Shown here in pieces: positions 44,392 through 53,429 of a stretch of DNA of 64,000 nucleotides. The DNA is taken from the NCBI GenBank assembly GCA_003506435.1, contig DOAQ01000025.1, positions 107,357 to 171,356 on the forward strand. Direction: 5' to 3'. The stretch comes from Prolixibacteraceae bacterium. Lineage in GTDB: Bacteria; Bacteroidota; Bacteroidia; Bacteroidales; Prolixibacteraceae. A program made the translations under genes and the position numbers. The notes beneath the pieces were generated by a model. It was not told the origin of the DNA. It did not search any database and worked only from the letters and a program-made list of their open reading frames with translations. How positions within the stretch are numbered: position 1 is the first letter of the stretch; each line of letters begins with the position of its first letter.

Positions 44392-44658
44392 CTAGTTAGC
44401 TGAAACTACAGGTTCAACTGATATATAAGATTTGTTGTCTCTTTTCTTTTTGAAAACAACAGTACCATCGATCAATGCAAAAATAGTATGATCTCTTCCC
44501 ATTCCTACATTCAAACCCGGATGATGAGATGTACCTCTCTGGCGAACTAAAATGTTCCCAGCTTTGCAAACCTGACCGCCGTAAATTTTTACTCCCAGTC
44601 GTTTGCTTTCCGATTCGCGACCGTTCTTCGAACTACCGACACCTTTCTTATGAGCCAT
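44392..44658 (-). CDS. rpmA: 50S ribosomal protein L27
   Basis: An 88-residue ribosomal protein. The N-terminal MAHKKGVGSSKNGRESESKR, GVKIYGGQ and ILVRQRGT stretches are the L27 signature; its N-terminus reaches the peptidyl-transferase centre. Begins 17 bases after rplU. Confidence 0.98.
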   Translation of the reverse strand: MAHKKGVGSSKNGRESESKRLGVKIYGGQVCKAGNILVRQRGTSHHPGLNVGMGRDHTIFALIDGTVVFKKKRDNKSYISVEPVVSAN

Positions 44659-44675
44659 GGTTTCTAAATTTTAAA

Positions 44676-44987
44676 TTATCCTACAATTTCTTCAATTTGG
44701 ATCTTTGTCAGGTACTGACGGTGACCATTGAATTTTCTGTAACCTTTTCTACGTTTCTTCTTAAATACAAGTACTTTGTCGCCTTTAATGTGTTCCAACA
44801 CTTTGGCAGTTACTTTGGCGCCTTTCACCTTTGGGGTTCCGACTTTCACTTTGCCTTCGTTGTCAACTAAAAGTACATCTTTGAACTCAACCGATTCACC
44901 TTCTGCATTTTCCAAACGGTGAACGTAAACTTTCTGGTCTTTTTCAACCTTAAACTGCTGTCCTGCAATTTCTACAATTACGTACAT
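44676..44987 (-). CDS. rplU: 50S ribosomal protein L21
   Basis: A 103-residue ribosomal protein that binds 23S rRNA. MYVIVEIAGQQFKVEKDQ at the N-terminus and KKRRKGYRKFNGHRQYLTKI at the C-terminus are diagnostic. First gene of the rplU-rpmA operon, with a strong promoter about 80 bases upstream. Confidence 0.98.
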   Translation of the reverse strand: MYVIVEIAGQQFKVEKDQKVYVHRLENAEGESVEFKDVLLVDNEGKVKVGTPKVKGAKVTAKVLEHIKGDKVLVFKKKRRKGYRKFNGHRQYLTKIQIEEIVG

Positions 44988-45069
44988 TATCTGTTCTTTA
45001 TTATGAACTCCGGCAGGCGGAACCCAACTTTGAGATCACTTATCGGGCCTGCTCGAAAACTTTGGACTG

Positions 45070-45100
45070 CAAAAGTATATATTTTCAACTGACTACCAAA
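45070..45100 (-). promoter_or_regulatory. Promoter of rplU-rpmA
   Basis: On the minus strand TTTGG at -33 and TACTTTTG at -7, separated by about 19 bases: the best match to the Bacteroidota consensus in the window. The leader would be about 75 bases. Confidence 0.75.
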
Positions 45101-45162
45101 AGTTTTCAACAAAAAATTTTCGGTGTCTGTCAAGGTGGCGGGTATTATGCACCATAACGGTT

Positions 45163-45296
45163 CGCAGTTACGCCCAAGGCGGGATTTTACCGATAAACTT
45201 CGGATGAAGAGTACCCGTCATCCCAATGAATATCGGGATATGATTTTCTACCAAAGAAGCGCCGAGAATCGGCTTGTGGGGTGGTTTGCTGTTGGC
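45163..45296. repeat. attC-like element downstream of the restriction-modification cassette
   Basis: A 134-bp element of the same family as 43581-43696 (GGCGGGATTTTACCGATAAA; CGGCTTGTGGGG; TTTGCTGTTGGC). A small hairpin ATCCC...GGGAT is nested in its middle at about 45219-45239. It ends at a GTTGGC core where the restriction-modification cassette begins. Confidence 0.5.
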
Positions 45297-45447
45297 AGCA
45301 GGCCACTAGTTTTTTCAGATTTTTATCTTTAAGTTTTGCAGCAATAACTTGTCCGCCGAGCATTTGGGTAGGCAAGCTCTTTAGCTGGTTTTGGTTGTGT
45401 GTCGGCTTTTTGAGTGACAACCGATGTGCTTGACTACGAAGCGTGGG

Positions 45448-46383
45448 CTATCTTGGTCCAATAAATCTGTCTCCGTTAAAGTGGATCATGTGGTCAGGCA
45501 CTTCCATTAACCAAACTTCAGTCTCCCAAGCTATGTTGTTTGAATGTTTCTTAAACTCTGCCATATCGGGAAATGCTGTTACATAAACCTTTCCTGCTTT
45601 ACAGTTTTTCAGAAATTCTTCAAGTTCGAGAAGTCGTTTGGGTGAAACTGGTCCGTGTGAAGTAACTGCTTCAATTAAAAACAACCAATTTCTTTTGATA
45701 TCATAGATTACAACGTCTGGAAGTTTACTATGCTGATCAATTGGAATGCCTAAATCTTTTAAACTTTTTTCGTCAACAAACAGGTCTTTTTTAGCTGTGT
45801 CGCCCAAATATAGAAGGGTTCCACCATTAGCAAATCTGGGGGCAAACTGTTCAACAATAGCAGCTTGAACTTCGTTGTGTTTTCCTGCTGAAAGTTTGAT
45901 TGTCTCACCGTTTTGAAGCGTTACTGGAATTTGATTTAGTTCTCTCCCTTTCAAGTAAACCTCAGATAGTTTGCCAACGGTTGCAATAAAGTTTTCTATG
46001 GTCTTTTCCCAATTCTTTGTTTTGTATGATTTGATAACTTCTAAAACTTCATTTGTCAATGCGTAGTGTGCATTTGGGCTGTTTACAGGTAAATCAGGCT
46101 TATCGGGATTGTAGTCAACTACTCTTGCTTGAACAAATTGGTGAAGCACATGTCGCCTAAATGTTTCTCTTGTGTTTGGCGCATACGATTTTCCATAATG
46201 CTCATTTACAAAAGACATTATACCTTTTGTGACTCCTAAACTTTGTCGGGTTGCGTTTGACCAATGATCGTTTTCCTTAATGTTGCAAACGGCTAAAAAT
46301 GTAAGAGCCGCCATTTCATTGTATTGTGCTGGCGGCAGTCCCAATGCTTTTAATATTTCCTGTGCTTCTTCTAATTTACTCAT
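45448..46383 (-). CDS. Type II restriction endonuclease, BsuBI/PstI family
   Basis: A 311-residue endonuclease. The N-terminal half is the helical BsuBI/PstI specificity domain (residues 1-150; SLGVTKGIMSFVNEHYGKSYAPNTRETFRRHV). The C-terminal half is the nuclease, with LPDVVIYDIKRNWLFLIEAVTSHGP carrying the PD-(D/E)XK-like metal site and KRLLELEEFLKN. Family members cut CTGCA^G; the same site is expected here but not proven. It starts 1 base after the stop of its methyltransferase, so the protective enzyme is made first. Confidence 0.93.
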   Translation of the reverse strand: MSKLEEAQEILKALGLPPAQYNEMAALTFLAVCNIKENDHWSNATRQSLGVTKGIMSFVNEHYGKSYAPNTRETFRRHVLHQFVQARVVDYNPDKPDLPVNSPNAHYALTNEVLEVIKSYKTKNWEKTIENFIATVGKLSEVYLKGRELNQIPVTLQNGETIKLSAGKHNEVQAAIVEQFAPRFANGGTLLYLGDTAKKDLFVDEKSLKDLGIPIDQHSKLPDVVIYDIKRNWLFLIEAVTSHGPVSPKRLLELEEFLKNCKAGKVYVTAFPDMAEFKKHSNNIAWETEVWLMEVPDHMIHFNGDRFIGPR

Positions 46384-46384
46384 A

Positions 46385-47953
46385 TCAGTTTAGTATGACT
46401 TCCATTTCAAAAAGCTCGCTGACAATATGATTAACATTTATCATTGAGTAGTCGTTTGAAAGTATGATTTTATTTCCTATTTTTTTAATATCGTTCAACG
46501 GTGGAAGTCTCATTTCCCTTAGCTCTGTTGCACTCACATTTACATTTCCATTGAAAATTTGAAAGTAGGTGTCAAAGAGTTCGCTGTTTAATAATGCACA
46601 AAGCCCAACAAGTTCGTTTCTTTCTAAATGTCCGTGTTTTCGATAAATATAATTCACCTTGTTTTCAACTCCTATAAAGTCAGATTTTATATAATTGCAA
46701 AAGTAAGGAGCCGCAATTAGTCGGCTCTTGTCGTCCTTAGTGCTAAAACGTCTTAATAAAATGTAGTTCTTGTTTGGGATTAATAAAGATTTAGAACCGT
46801 TTTCAATCCTAATGAACTGTCCTTTTTCTTTAAGTTGCTTTGGCCACTCTAAAATCATTTTGTTCACATTGTGAAGCCAAAATAAAGGAGCTAGAAATAC
46901 AGTCCCGTTTTCATAATTATTTTGGATATAATCCAAAGCACGAAAAGAAACAACCGGACCCGTTGAGATTTGAATATTGTAGTCTCTTAAAACATTCTCC
47001 CAAGAAGCTACTAAATTCAAAATACTTTCTTCTTTGTCGCTTGTCGGCAAATGCAAAATCTTTTCCTTTGAGTTTAGGTCAAGAAGCTCAGAAGAAGCAA
47101 AATACTTTATTGTTGGTTCAAAAATGTCTCTTATGCCTACGCTTGAAGAAACGAGAACTTGTTTATTTGGGTCAATTGTTTCACGTATTGCTTTCACTAT
47201 AACAGTTTCTTGAAGAACACTATCCCGGTTAAAAGTATCTTTTCGTGAATTGAATAAATGTATTTTGTCAATTTGGACAGTATTAAAAAACAATTCTCTA
47301 AATGCCTTGAAGTAATTTCCTGAAGCAAAACTTCTTGGTGTAATAAAAATCAATTCTCCATTTTCTGACAGAAGCTTTGAAGCAATACCCATAAAAATTG
47401 AATAAATATTGGGTTGTCCACTTACAAGCATATTAGCTGCAATTGTCTTTTCATCGTCTTTGGCAAGTTTGAAATATGGTGGATTTGAAATAATTAAATC
47501 AAACTGTTCTCCATTATAATTCCTTTTTAATGCTTTCGCATTGTCTAAAATAAAGTCATGAATATGAAGCAAATATTGAAGTCTTACACCTTTTTCTAAA
47601 AGCCATTTTTTTAAATAAGTCAAAGTCTTCTGAGAAGATGAAATTAAGTCAGGGTCTGTCTCATAGGCAACTAAGTCAATAATTTCAATATCGTTTCGGC
47701 TCTCAATTAAGTGTTCAATTAAAGCACATGTCAAAATTGCTGTACCACAACCGGGGTCTAAAATTCTGATTGAAGTTTTAGTCAGGTCGCAGTATGAAGC
47801 CATTAAGCGAGCAATTGGTGTCGGTGTGAAAAATTGACCGTTGTCCTTCTTATGTTTTGTCGTAACTTGCTGTGTATAATAAATACCTAACCTGTCTGCA
47901 TAATCACTTGGCAGTTCTCTTTCAAAAGGTTCGATATATAACTTGTTATCCAT
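46385..47953 (-). CDS. N6-adenine DNA methyltransferase of the PstI-like R-M system
   Basis: A 522-residue methyltransferase. SAM-binding motif I is RILDPGCGTAILTCALIEHL and the catalytic motif IV is LIISNPPYFKL, giving the adenine-N6 class. GQFFTPTPIARLMASYCD is the conserved start of this group (Eco57I/BsuBI type). The C-terminal third (from about residue 330) is the target-recognition region. Partner of the adjacent endonuclease. A TACTTTTG box lies 5 bases upstream of the start codon, suggesting a leaderless or very short-leader transcript. Confidence 0.93.
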   Translation of the reverse strand: MDNKLYIEPFERELPSDYADRLGIYYTQQVTTKHKKDNGQFFTPTPIARLMASYCDLTKTSIRILDPGCGTAILTCALIEHLIESRNDIEIIDLVAYETDPDLISSSQKTLTYLKKWLLEKGVRLQYLLHIHDFILDNAKALKRNYNGEQFDLIISNPPYFKLAKDDEKTIAANMLVSGQPNIYSIFMGIASKLLSENGELIFITPRSFASGNYFKAFRELFFNTVQIDKIHLFNSRKDTFNRDSVLQETVIVKAIRETIDPNKQVLVSSSVGIRDIFEPTIKYFASSELLDLNSKEKILHLPTSDKEESILNLVASWENVLRDYNIQISTGPVVSFRALDYIQNNYENGTVFLAPLFWLHNVNKMILEWPKQLKEKGQFIRIENGSKSLLIPNKNYILLRRFSTKDDKSRLIAAPYFCNYIKSDFIGVENKVNYIYRKHGHLERNELVGLCALLNSELFDTYFQIFNGNVNVSATELREMRLPPLNDIKKIGNKIILSNDYSMINVNHIVSELFEMEVILN

Positions 47954-48143
47954 ACATGCAAAAGTACTAAAAAGGAGATGTTATTGTCTTGTGGGTGGGT
48001 AAGAAAACAGCTCTTTTGCAAACTTTTGTCTTGTGTCGGTGGAGCGGTTTGAAATGTGCTGTTTTGTGCGTTGCCCGTTCATTATCCTTGTCCTTTTGCT
48101 CCAAAATTATCGCTGTGTCTGTCCTTTTTTGGCTTGCTACAAC

Positions 48144-48404
48144 TCATACCCATCCCCAAATATACCGTACTTTTCTTTAAACTCCTCTCCGTTTTATTTA
48201 TTTGTTCAACAAGTTTTGCAGTTGGGTTCCGGACGTTTTTATTATTGAAATACAATGTTTTCGTGGCTTTTCGATTTTGCGGCAGTTGAGCGCAAGTTCG
48301 TTATTCGCCCGTGGTTTGGGCTGTTTAACCGGTTGGCTATTTTTAAACAAAAAAAAGACCGCCTCCGAATAAACAGAGACGGCCTTCGCTTTGAAACCTT
48401 TTCC
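48144..48404. other. Intergenic region with a minus-strand terminator
   Basis: About 260 bases after the right end of the R-M cassette. A minus-strand terminator occupies 48347-48384: stem GGCCGTCTC / GAGGCGGTC (two G-T type pairs) followed by eight T, serving the barrel gene to its right. The rest shows no gene. Confidence 0.7.
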
Positions 48405-49076
48405 CTAAAACCTATATCCAAGTGAGAGGCCGAAGCCTGTATTTTTTTTCGATGATTTATCGGTTAAAATCCGTTTGTCTTCAGGGTTAATATTCAGCAT
48501 CCCAAACTGGGTGTCCAATTGTAAAAATAACCCGCCTGCCATTTGGTATCCGATAAAGATGTTGGCGCCTGCATCAAATGCTTTATAATAGGGCACGGTC
48601 AACGGATCGCCGGTCTCTACAACGCTTTTGAATTCAATGTCCTGTTCAAGGCTTATCGAGCCGCCTTCCGTTTTTACATTGCCCCCGATTGCATAACCGA
48701 GGTAAGGCCCAAATCCAAGCATAAAAAATCCATTGCCCAACGAAGCTTTGTACACCATATTTAAAGGCATTTCAATATAATTGAGCTTGGTTGTGCTTGT
48801 TAAGGAGCCTTCGGTATATTTTGCACCTTTCGTTGCATACATTAACCCGGGTTGAAAATAGAATTCAGGGGCAATGGGCATCTGAATATTGATCCCGCCA
48901 TGAAACCCCATCAGCATGTCATTTTCAAGATCGTCGCCACTCGAAAGTTTCCCGTTCAGATTTTGAAAATTTACTCCGCCGAGAATGCCAAATGACATTT
49001 TTGTTTGATCCTGGGCGACTGCCAACGATGCAGAAAGCACAAGAATGATTGCAATTGATAATAGTCTGTTTTTCAT
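48405..49076 (-). CDS. Outer-membrane beta-barrel (porin-family) protein
   Basis: A 223-residue exported barrel: signal peptide ending SLAVAQDQ, then eight or so strands with the FGILGGVNFQNLNGK start and GLSLGYRF ending typical of the PorT-like/OMP_b-brl family. The terminal Phe supports outer-membrane insertion by BAM. Monocistronic with its own terminator. Function unknown. Confidence 0.88.
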   Translation of the reverse strand: MKNRLLSIAIILVLSASLAVAQDQTKMSFGILGGVNFQNLNGKLSSGDDLENDMLMGFHGGINIQMPIAPEFYFQPGLMYATKGAKYTEGSLTSTTKLNYIEMPLNMVYKASLGNGFFMLGFGPYLGYAIGGNVKTEGGSISLEQDIEFKSVVETGDPLTVPYYKAFDAGANIFIGYQMAGGLFLQLDTQFGMLNINPEDKRILTDKSSKKNTGFGLSLGYRF

Positions 49077-49140
49077 TTGTTTATTTTAAAATTGTAATTT
49101 TTATAACTGAATTATTGAATAATTGCTTATGGCATAGTTT

Positions 49141-49215
49141 GTCATCCTGAGTGAAGCGAAGGATCTAATGACCAGAGCTATTTTCAACGGATGCTTCACT
49201 GCGTTCAGCATGACA
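49141..49215. repeat. Interspersed palindromic repeat
   Basis: GTCATCCTGAGTGAAGCGAA at the left and GCTTCACTGCGTTCAGCATG then ACA at the right are inverted copies, giving a 75-base imperfect palindrome. This GTCATCCTGA...TCAGCATGAC class is common in Bacteroidota intergenic DNA; compare 33270-33386. Confidence 0.75.
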
Positions 49216-49234
49216 AAACCAGGTTAACACAACG

Positions 49235-49906
49235 CTAGTTCGCTCTTTCTTTTTCAGCTTCAGCCTTCATCTTTTCATTTGCAGTGATCAAAAACTCAAC
49301 CCTGCGGTTTTGCGAACGGCCATCGTCTGTAGTATTGCTGTATTTTGGTAAAGTTTCGCCAAATCCTTTAATCCGTACACGACTGTATGCAATTCCCTCG
49401 CCGGTCAGATAGTCGGACACGACGCCGGCGCGTTTTTCTGAAAGGGTCCGGTTATACGTTTCACTTCCTTTGTCATCGGTATGTCCCTGTATTTCAATAT
49501 CCGTATCGGGATAAGCGTTCAGTACCACAACCAATTTATCGAGGTTGGTCCGTGCATCAGCCGACAGGCTCGAACGATCGAACCCAAACAAAACATTGCT
49601 GCTGAATTCCACAACGATACCTTCGCCTACACGTTCAACTTTTGCACCGGGAACGGTATTTTCAATTTCCCTGGCCTGCTTGTCCATTTTATTGCCAATG
49701 ATGGCGCCGGTAGCGCCTCCGACAGCAGCTCCGATAATTGCACCCAGTCCGGTATTCCCGGCAGCTTTGCCAATTACTGCGCCCATTGCTCCACCTGCTA
49801 CAACTCCCACGGCTCCACCTTTTTGTGTTTTATTTAAAGATGCGCACCCTGAAAAAAGGATAGCTGTGCCTAAAAGCAAGATCATACTGATTCTTATTTT
49901 TTTCAT
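49235..49906 (-). CDS. OmpA-family lipoprotein with glycine zipper
   Basis: A 223-residue outer-membrane lipoprotein: lipobox ILFSGC (Cys21), a glycine-zipper segment at about residues 30-75 (AVGVVAGGAMGAVIGKAAG), and an OmpA peptidoglycan-binding domain (IEIQGHTDDKGSETYNRTLS; GFGETLPKYSNTTDDGRSQN; RRVEFLI). The conserved Asp and Arg that grip diaminopimelate are present. It ties outer membrane to peptidoglycan. Divergent from a CsbD-like gene across a notable inverted repeat. Confidence 0.93.
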   Translation of the reverse strand: MKKIRISMILLLGTAILFSGCASLNKTQKGGAVGVVAGGAMGAVIGKAAGNTGLGAIIGAAVGGATGAIIGNKMDKQAREIENTVPGAKVERVGEGIVVEFSSNVLFGFDRSSLSADARTNLDKLVVVLNAYPDTDIEIQGHTDDKGSETYNRTLSEKRAGVVSDYLTGEGIAYSRVRIKGFGETLPKYSNTTDDGRSQNRRVEFLITANEKMKAEAEKERAN

Positions 49907-49995
49907 ATTCGATGAATTTAATTGTTAAAAGTCTTCATTCTTGTTTCGGTAAAGGTCGGCTCTTAAAAACGTATATGAGTTACATAACTTTTGAT

Positions 49996-50061
49996 AAGAG
50001 TTACATCATTCACACATTTCGGCGCGACGGATAAAATTAATGTGTGAATGATGTAACTCTT
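49996..50061. promoter_or_regulatory. Perfect 23-bp inverted repeat between ompA-like and csbD-like genes
   Basis: Arms 49996-50018 and 50039-50061 are perfectly complementary over 23 bases with a 20-base loop. No T-run follows on either strand, so it is not a simple terminator. Further GTTAC-type half sites occur at 49979, 50074 and 50107. It lies upstream of the probable CsbD promoter (CACCTTTG at about 50099), which favours an operator or cruciform over a leader hairpin. Confidence 0.75.
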
Positions 50062-50144
50062 CCACGGAATTGTGTAACGCATTTCAGTGCATAGAATCTC
50101 ACCTTTGTTACGTGAAAATTCTTTCACATCAAGAACTAAAAGAA

Positions 50145-50330
50145 ATGAACAAAGCAGAAATCAAAGGAAATTGGAACGAACAGAAAGGCAAACTCAAACA
50201 GAAATTTGCAGTTTTAACTGACAATGACCTGTTGCTGTTGGATGGCAAAAAAGAGGAATTGCTTGGAAGGCTTCAAATAAAGCTTGGCAAAACGAAAGAG
50301 GAATTGCAAAAAATCATCTCTGAGTTATAA
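50145..50330 (+). CDS. CsbD-family stress protein
   Basis: A 61-residue protein. MNKAEIKGNWNEQKGKLKQK is the CsbD signature, and the C-terminal part is a helical GKKEELLGRLQIKLGKTKEE. Family members are induced by general stress but have no known activity. The ATG at 50145 is chosen because the family always starts here. The upstream inverted repeat suggests strong regulation. Confidence 0.88.
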   Translation: MNKAEIKGNWNEQKGKLKQKFAVLTDNDLLLLDGKKEELLGRLQIKLGKTKEELQKIISEL

Positions 50331-50471
50331 TAAATCAGGATTCCAAATACTACACACATCCTCTATAACGGGTGAACGATTGAACTCTTTCACTAAATCA
50401 TGTCAGAACCTCAGAGGCCAATAAAAATAGTTACTCTGAAATGACTTTCTAATTAAAGTAAAAAAAATAAT

Positions 50472-53417
50472 ATGAAAAAACTCTTTATAACCCTTGCCAT
50501 CGCATCGGTTGCTTTTATTTCCGGGTGCGAAAAAGATGAGTACCAGGAAACGGTCGGAGTATGCCCGCTTGTGGTATCGACAGTCCCCATTGATAAAGCT
50601 GTCAATGTACCTCTCAGTCAAATTATTACTGCAACCTTCAATGAAAAGATGGACCCGGAAACGATAACCGAAGCATCTTTTCTATTGAAACAAGGTGAAA
50701 CATCAATTACCGGAAACGTTACATACAGCGGATTAACTGCGTCACTCGAACCTTCTGTTTTTCTTGCCCCCTTTACACTTTATACAGGAAGGGTAAAAAC
50801 ACTGGCAAAGGATTTAATGCGTAATTCCTTACAAACCGACTACGTGTGGACCTTCACAACCATTCCTGAAGTCGTATTGTCTTCCTTGCCGATAGCAGGC
50901 GGAACAACCAGCGGAGCAGGGACTTTTAACCAGGGCTCTTTGGTTACCGTTGTTGCAACACCAAACCCAGGTTATTCATTTGCCAACTGGACCGAAAACG
51001 GGACGGCTGTTTCAACAAATCCAAGTTATCAGTTTACGATGGCCGGGAACAAGGCATTAGTGGCAAACTTTACTCTTCAATATGTGGTAAACTTATTGTC
51101 AAACCCGGTATTAGGCGGAACGACAAGTGGTTCGGGCAGTTTTAATGCAGGGTCTAATGTAACAGTTACGGCATTCCCGAATGCTGAATATAACTTTGTA
51201 AACTGGACCGAAGGAACAACGATTGCATCAACAAATGCAATTTATACTTTTCAGTTAAATGCAAGCAGAACTTTAGTCGCCAATTATGTACTCAAAACCT
51301 ATACATTAAATGTAACAGCAACCAACGGAACCGCTGTAAAAAATCCCAGCCAGCTAAGCTACAACAGCGGGACGATAGTAGAACTTACGGCAACGCCCAA
51401 TACAGGGTATAACTTCACTTCATGGAGTGGCGATGCGACGGGTTTCATAAATCCATTGTCAGTAACCATGAATGCAAATAAAAATATCACCGCGAATTTT
51501 GCAATTAACACCTACACATTAAATGTAACAGCGAATAACGGGACCGTTGTACGAAATCCAAACCAGGCAACCTACAATAGCGGGACGACGGTACAGCTTA
51601 CGGCAACTCCCAATGCAGGATATACATTTACTTCGTGGAGCGGCGATGCGACGGGTATTACAAATCCGTTGACCGTGACCATGAATGCAAATAAAAATAT
51701 CACCGCGAACTTTACATTAAACACGTATACATTAAGTGTAATCGCAAATAACGGAGCTGTTGTAAGAAATCCAAACCAGGCAACTTATAATAGCGGGACG
51801 ACGGTAGAACTTACGGCAACACCCAATGCAGGATATACTTTTACTTCATGGAGTGGTGATGCGACGGGCTCTTCAAATCCGTTGACCGTGACCATGAATG
51901 CAAATAAGAGCATTGTCGCAAACTTTACATTAAACACCTATACATTAAATGTAACGGCAAATAACGGGACTGTTGTACGAAATCCAAATCAGGCAACTTA
52001 CAATGGAGGGACAACAGTACAGCTTACAGCAACACCCAATGCAGGATATACCTTTACCTCATGGAGCGGCGATGCTACAGGCTCGACAAATCCGTTGACT
52101 GTGACGATGAATGCGGATAAAAACATCACTGCAAACTTCACATTAAACGTCTATACATTAAATGTAATTGCAAATAACGGTACTGTTGTGAAAAATCCAA
52201 ATCAGGCAACTTACGATAGCGGAACGACGGTACAGCTCACCGCAACGCCTAATGCAGGATATACATTTACCTCATGGAGCGGCGATGCCACGGGCTCGAC
52301 AAATCCGTTGACTGTGACCATGAATGCAAATAAAAACATCACTGCAAACTTTACATTAAACACCTACACATTAAACGTAATAGCAAATAACGGAACTGTT
52401 TTACGAAATCCGGATCAGCCAACTTACGATAACGGAACGACGGTACAGCTTACTGCAATACCCAATGTCGGATATACCTTTGTCTCATGGAGTGGCGATG
52501 CTACAGGCTCGACAAACCCGTTGACCGTGACCATGAATGCGGATAAAAATATCACCGCGAACTTTGTAATTAACGTTTACACATTAAACGTAACAGCAAC
52601 CAACGGGAGCGTTCTGAAAAATCCGGACCAGCCAACGTATAATGGTGGAACGACGGTACAGCTTACAGCAACGCCCAATTCAGGATATGCCTTTATCTCA
52701 TGGAGTGGCGATGCAACAGGTTCAACAAACCCGTTGACAGTAACCATGAATGCGGATAAAAATATTACCGCGAACTTTGCAATGACAGGCCCGTTAGCGA
52801 TTGATCTTACCTGTGCTGCACCGTATGCAGTAATGGCCGGATCAACCATTACCAGTACCGGTCCATCAATAATTAACGGAGATGTTGCATTAAGCCCCGG
52901 ATCTGCGCTGGTTGGTTTCCCTCCAGGCGTAATTAATGGAACGCAGCAAATTACAACTCCGATAGCAGCAGCCGCAAAACTCTGCTTAACGACAGCTTAT
53001 ATCGATGGTCAAGGCAGATCATTAAATGCAATTTCATTACCCGGACAACTCGGTGGTTTAACCCTTGCCCCTGGCCTTTATTCAAACTCATCAACGAGTG
53101 GAATATCAGGAACCGGAGCGAATGGAATTTTAACCCTGGATGCTCAAGGTAACTCAAATGCAGTTTGGATATTCCAAATTGGATCTACACTTACTACAGA
53201 TCCTGCAACCAGTATTGTTTTGGCTGGTGGCGCACAAGCTGCAAACATCTTTTGGATTGTTGGCACTTCAGCAACACTTGGCACAACCTCTGTTTTCTAC
53301 GGAAATATTCTGGCTGATCAATCAATAACGCTCAATACGGGTGCTGTACTTAACGGAAGAGCATTGACAAGGATTGCTGCGGTTTCACTGGATGCCAGTA
53401 CAATTACAAAACCATAA
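50472..53417 (+). CDS. Large surface lipoprotein with nine repeat modules and a DUF3494 ice-binding domain
   Basis: A 981-residue exported protein. Order: lipoprotein signal (AFISGC, Cys19); an Ig-like (Big_5-type) domain at about 30-135 (STVPIDKAVNVPLSQIITAT); two diverged and seven close repeats of an InlB-B-like module from about 137 to 771, the latter 71 residues each with GYTFTSWSGDATG; and a C-terminal DUF3494 domain at about 773-981 (GPSIINGDVALSPGSALVGF; GLTLAPGLYS; AVWIFQIGSTL). DUF3494 is the beta-solenoid ice-binding fold of many cold-living microbes. The modules look like a stalk. Partner gene, an OmpA-family protein, follows 12 bases after. Ice binding is inferred from fold, not shown. 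Confidence 0.92.
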   Translation: MKKLFITLAIASVAFISGCEKDEYQETVGVCPLVVSTVPIDKAVNVPLSQIITATFNEKMDPETITEASFLLKQGETSITGNVTYSGLTASLEPSVFLAPFTLYTGRVKTLAKDLMRNSLQTDYVWTFTTIPEVVLSSLPIAGGTTSGAGTFNQGSLVTVVATPNPGYSFANWTENGTAVSTNPSYQFTMAGNKALVANFTLQYVVNLLSNPVLGGTTSGSGSFNAGSNVTVTAFPNAEYNFVNWTEGTTIASTNAIYTFQLNASRTLVANYVLKTYTLNVTATNGTAVKNPSQLSYNSGTIVELTATPNTGYNFTSWSGDATGFINPLSVTMNANKNITANFAINTYTLNVTANNGTVVRNPNQATYNSGTTVQLTATPNAGYTFTSWSGDATGITNPLTVTMNANKNITANFTLNTYTLSVIANNGAVVRNPNQATYNSGTTVELTATPNAGYTFTSWSGDATGSSNPLTVTMNANKSIVANFTLNTYTLNVTANNGTVVRNPNQATYNGGTTVQLTATPNAGYTFTSWSGDATGSTNPLTVTMNADKNITANFTLNVYTLNVIANNGTVVKNPNQATYDSGTTVQLTATPNAGYTFTSWSGDATGSTNPLTVTMNANKNITANFTLNTYTLNVIANNGTVLRNPDQPTYDNGTTVQLTAIPNVGYTFVSWSGDATGSTNPLTVTMNADKNITANFVINVYTLNVTATNGSVLKNPDQPTYNGGTTVQLTATPNSGYAFISWSGDATGSTNPLTVTMNADKNITANFAMTGPLAIDLTCAAPYAVMAGSTITSTGPSIINGDVALSPGSALVGFPPGVINGTQQITTPIAAAAKLCLTTAYIDGQGRSLNAISLPGQLGGLTLAPGLYSNSSTSGISGTGANGILTLDAQGNSNAVWIFQIGSTLTTDPATSIVLAGGAQAANIFWIVGTSATLGTTSVFYGNILADQSITLNTGAVLNGRALTRIAAVSLDASTITKP
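51297..52784 (+). repeat. Seven tandem 213-bp repeats in the ice-binding-like gene
   Basis: Seven copies of about 213 bp (71 codons), first copy starting near 51297 and last ending near 52784. The copies from 2 to 6 are the most alike at DNA level, suggesting recent expansion. Such arrays can change copy number by slippage or recombination and can be collapsed in short-read assemblies. Confidence 0.9.
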
Positions 53418-53429
53418 ACTACTTTAATT

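Larger units (their letters stand above)
45291..48143 (-). mobile_element. Restriction-modification cassette (integron-like)
   Basis: The two R-M genes and their promoter are enclosed by an inverted repeat: GTTGGCAGCAGGCCA at 45291-45305 and, read on the minus strand from 48143, GTTGTAGCAAGCCA, agreeing at all but two positions plus a one-base gap. A 151-base stretch (45297-45447) between the left end and the endonuclease stop holds a 77-codon minus-strand frame starting at 45420 that I do not trust as a gene because most of it reads the repeat element. Confidence 0.5.

Noticed and set aside
45187..45420. 77-codon minus-strand frame next to the restriction endonuclease
   Set aside because: Most of it reads the attC-like repeat element; only the first 40 codons are unique and they show no family features.
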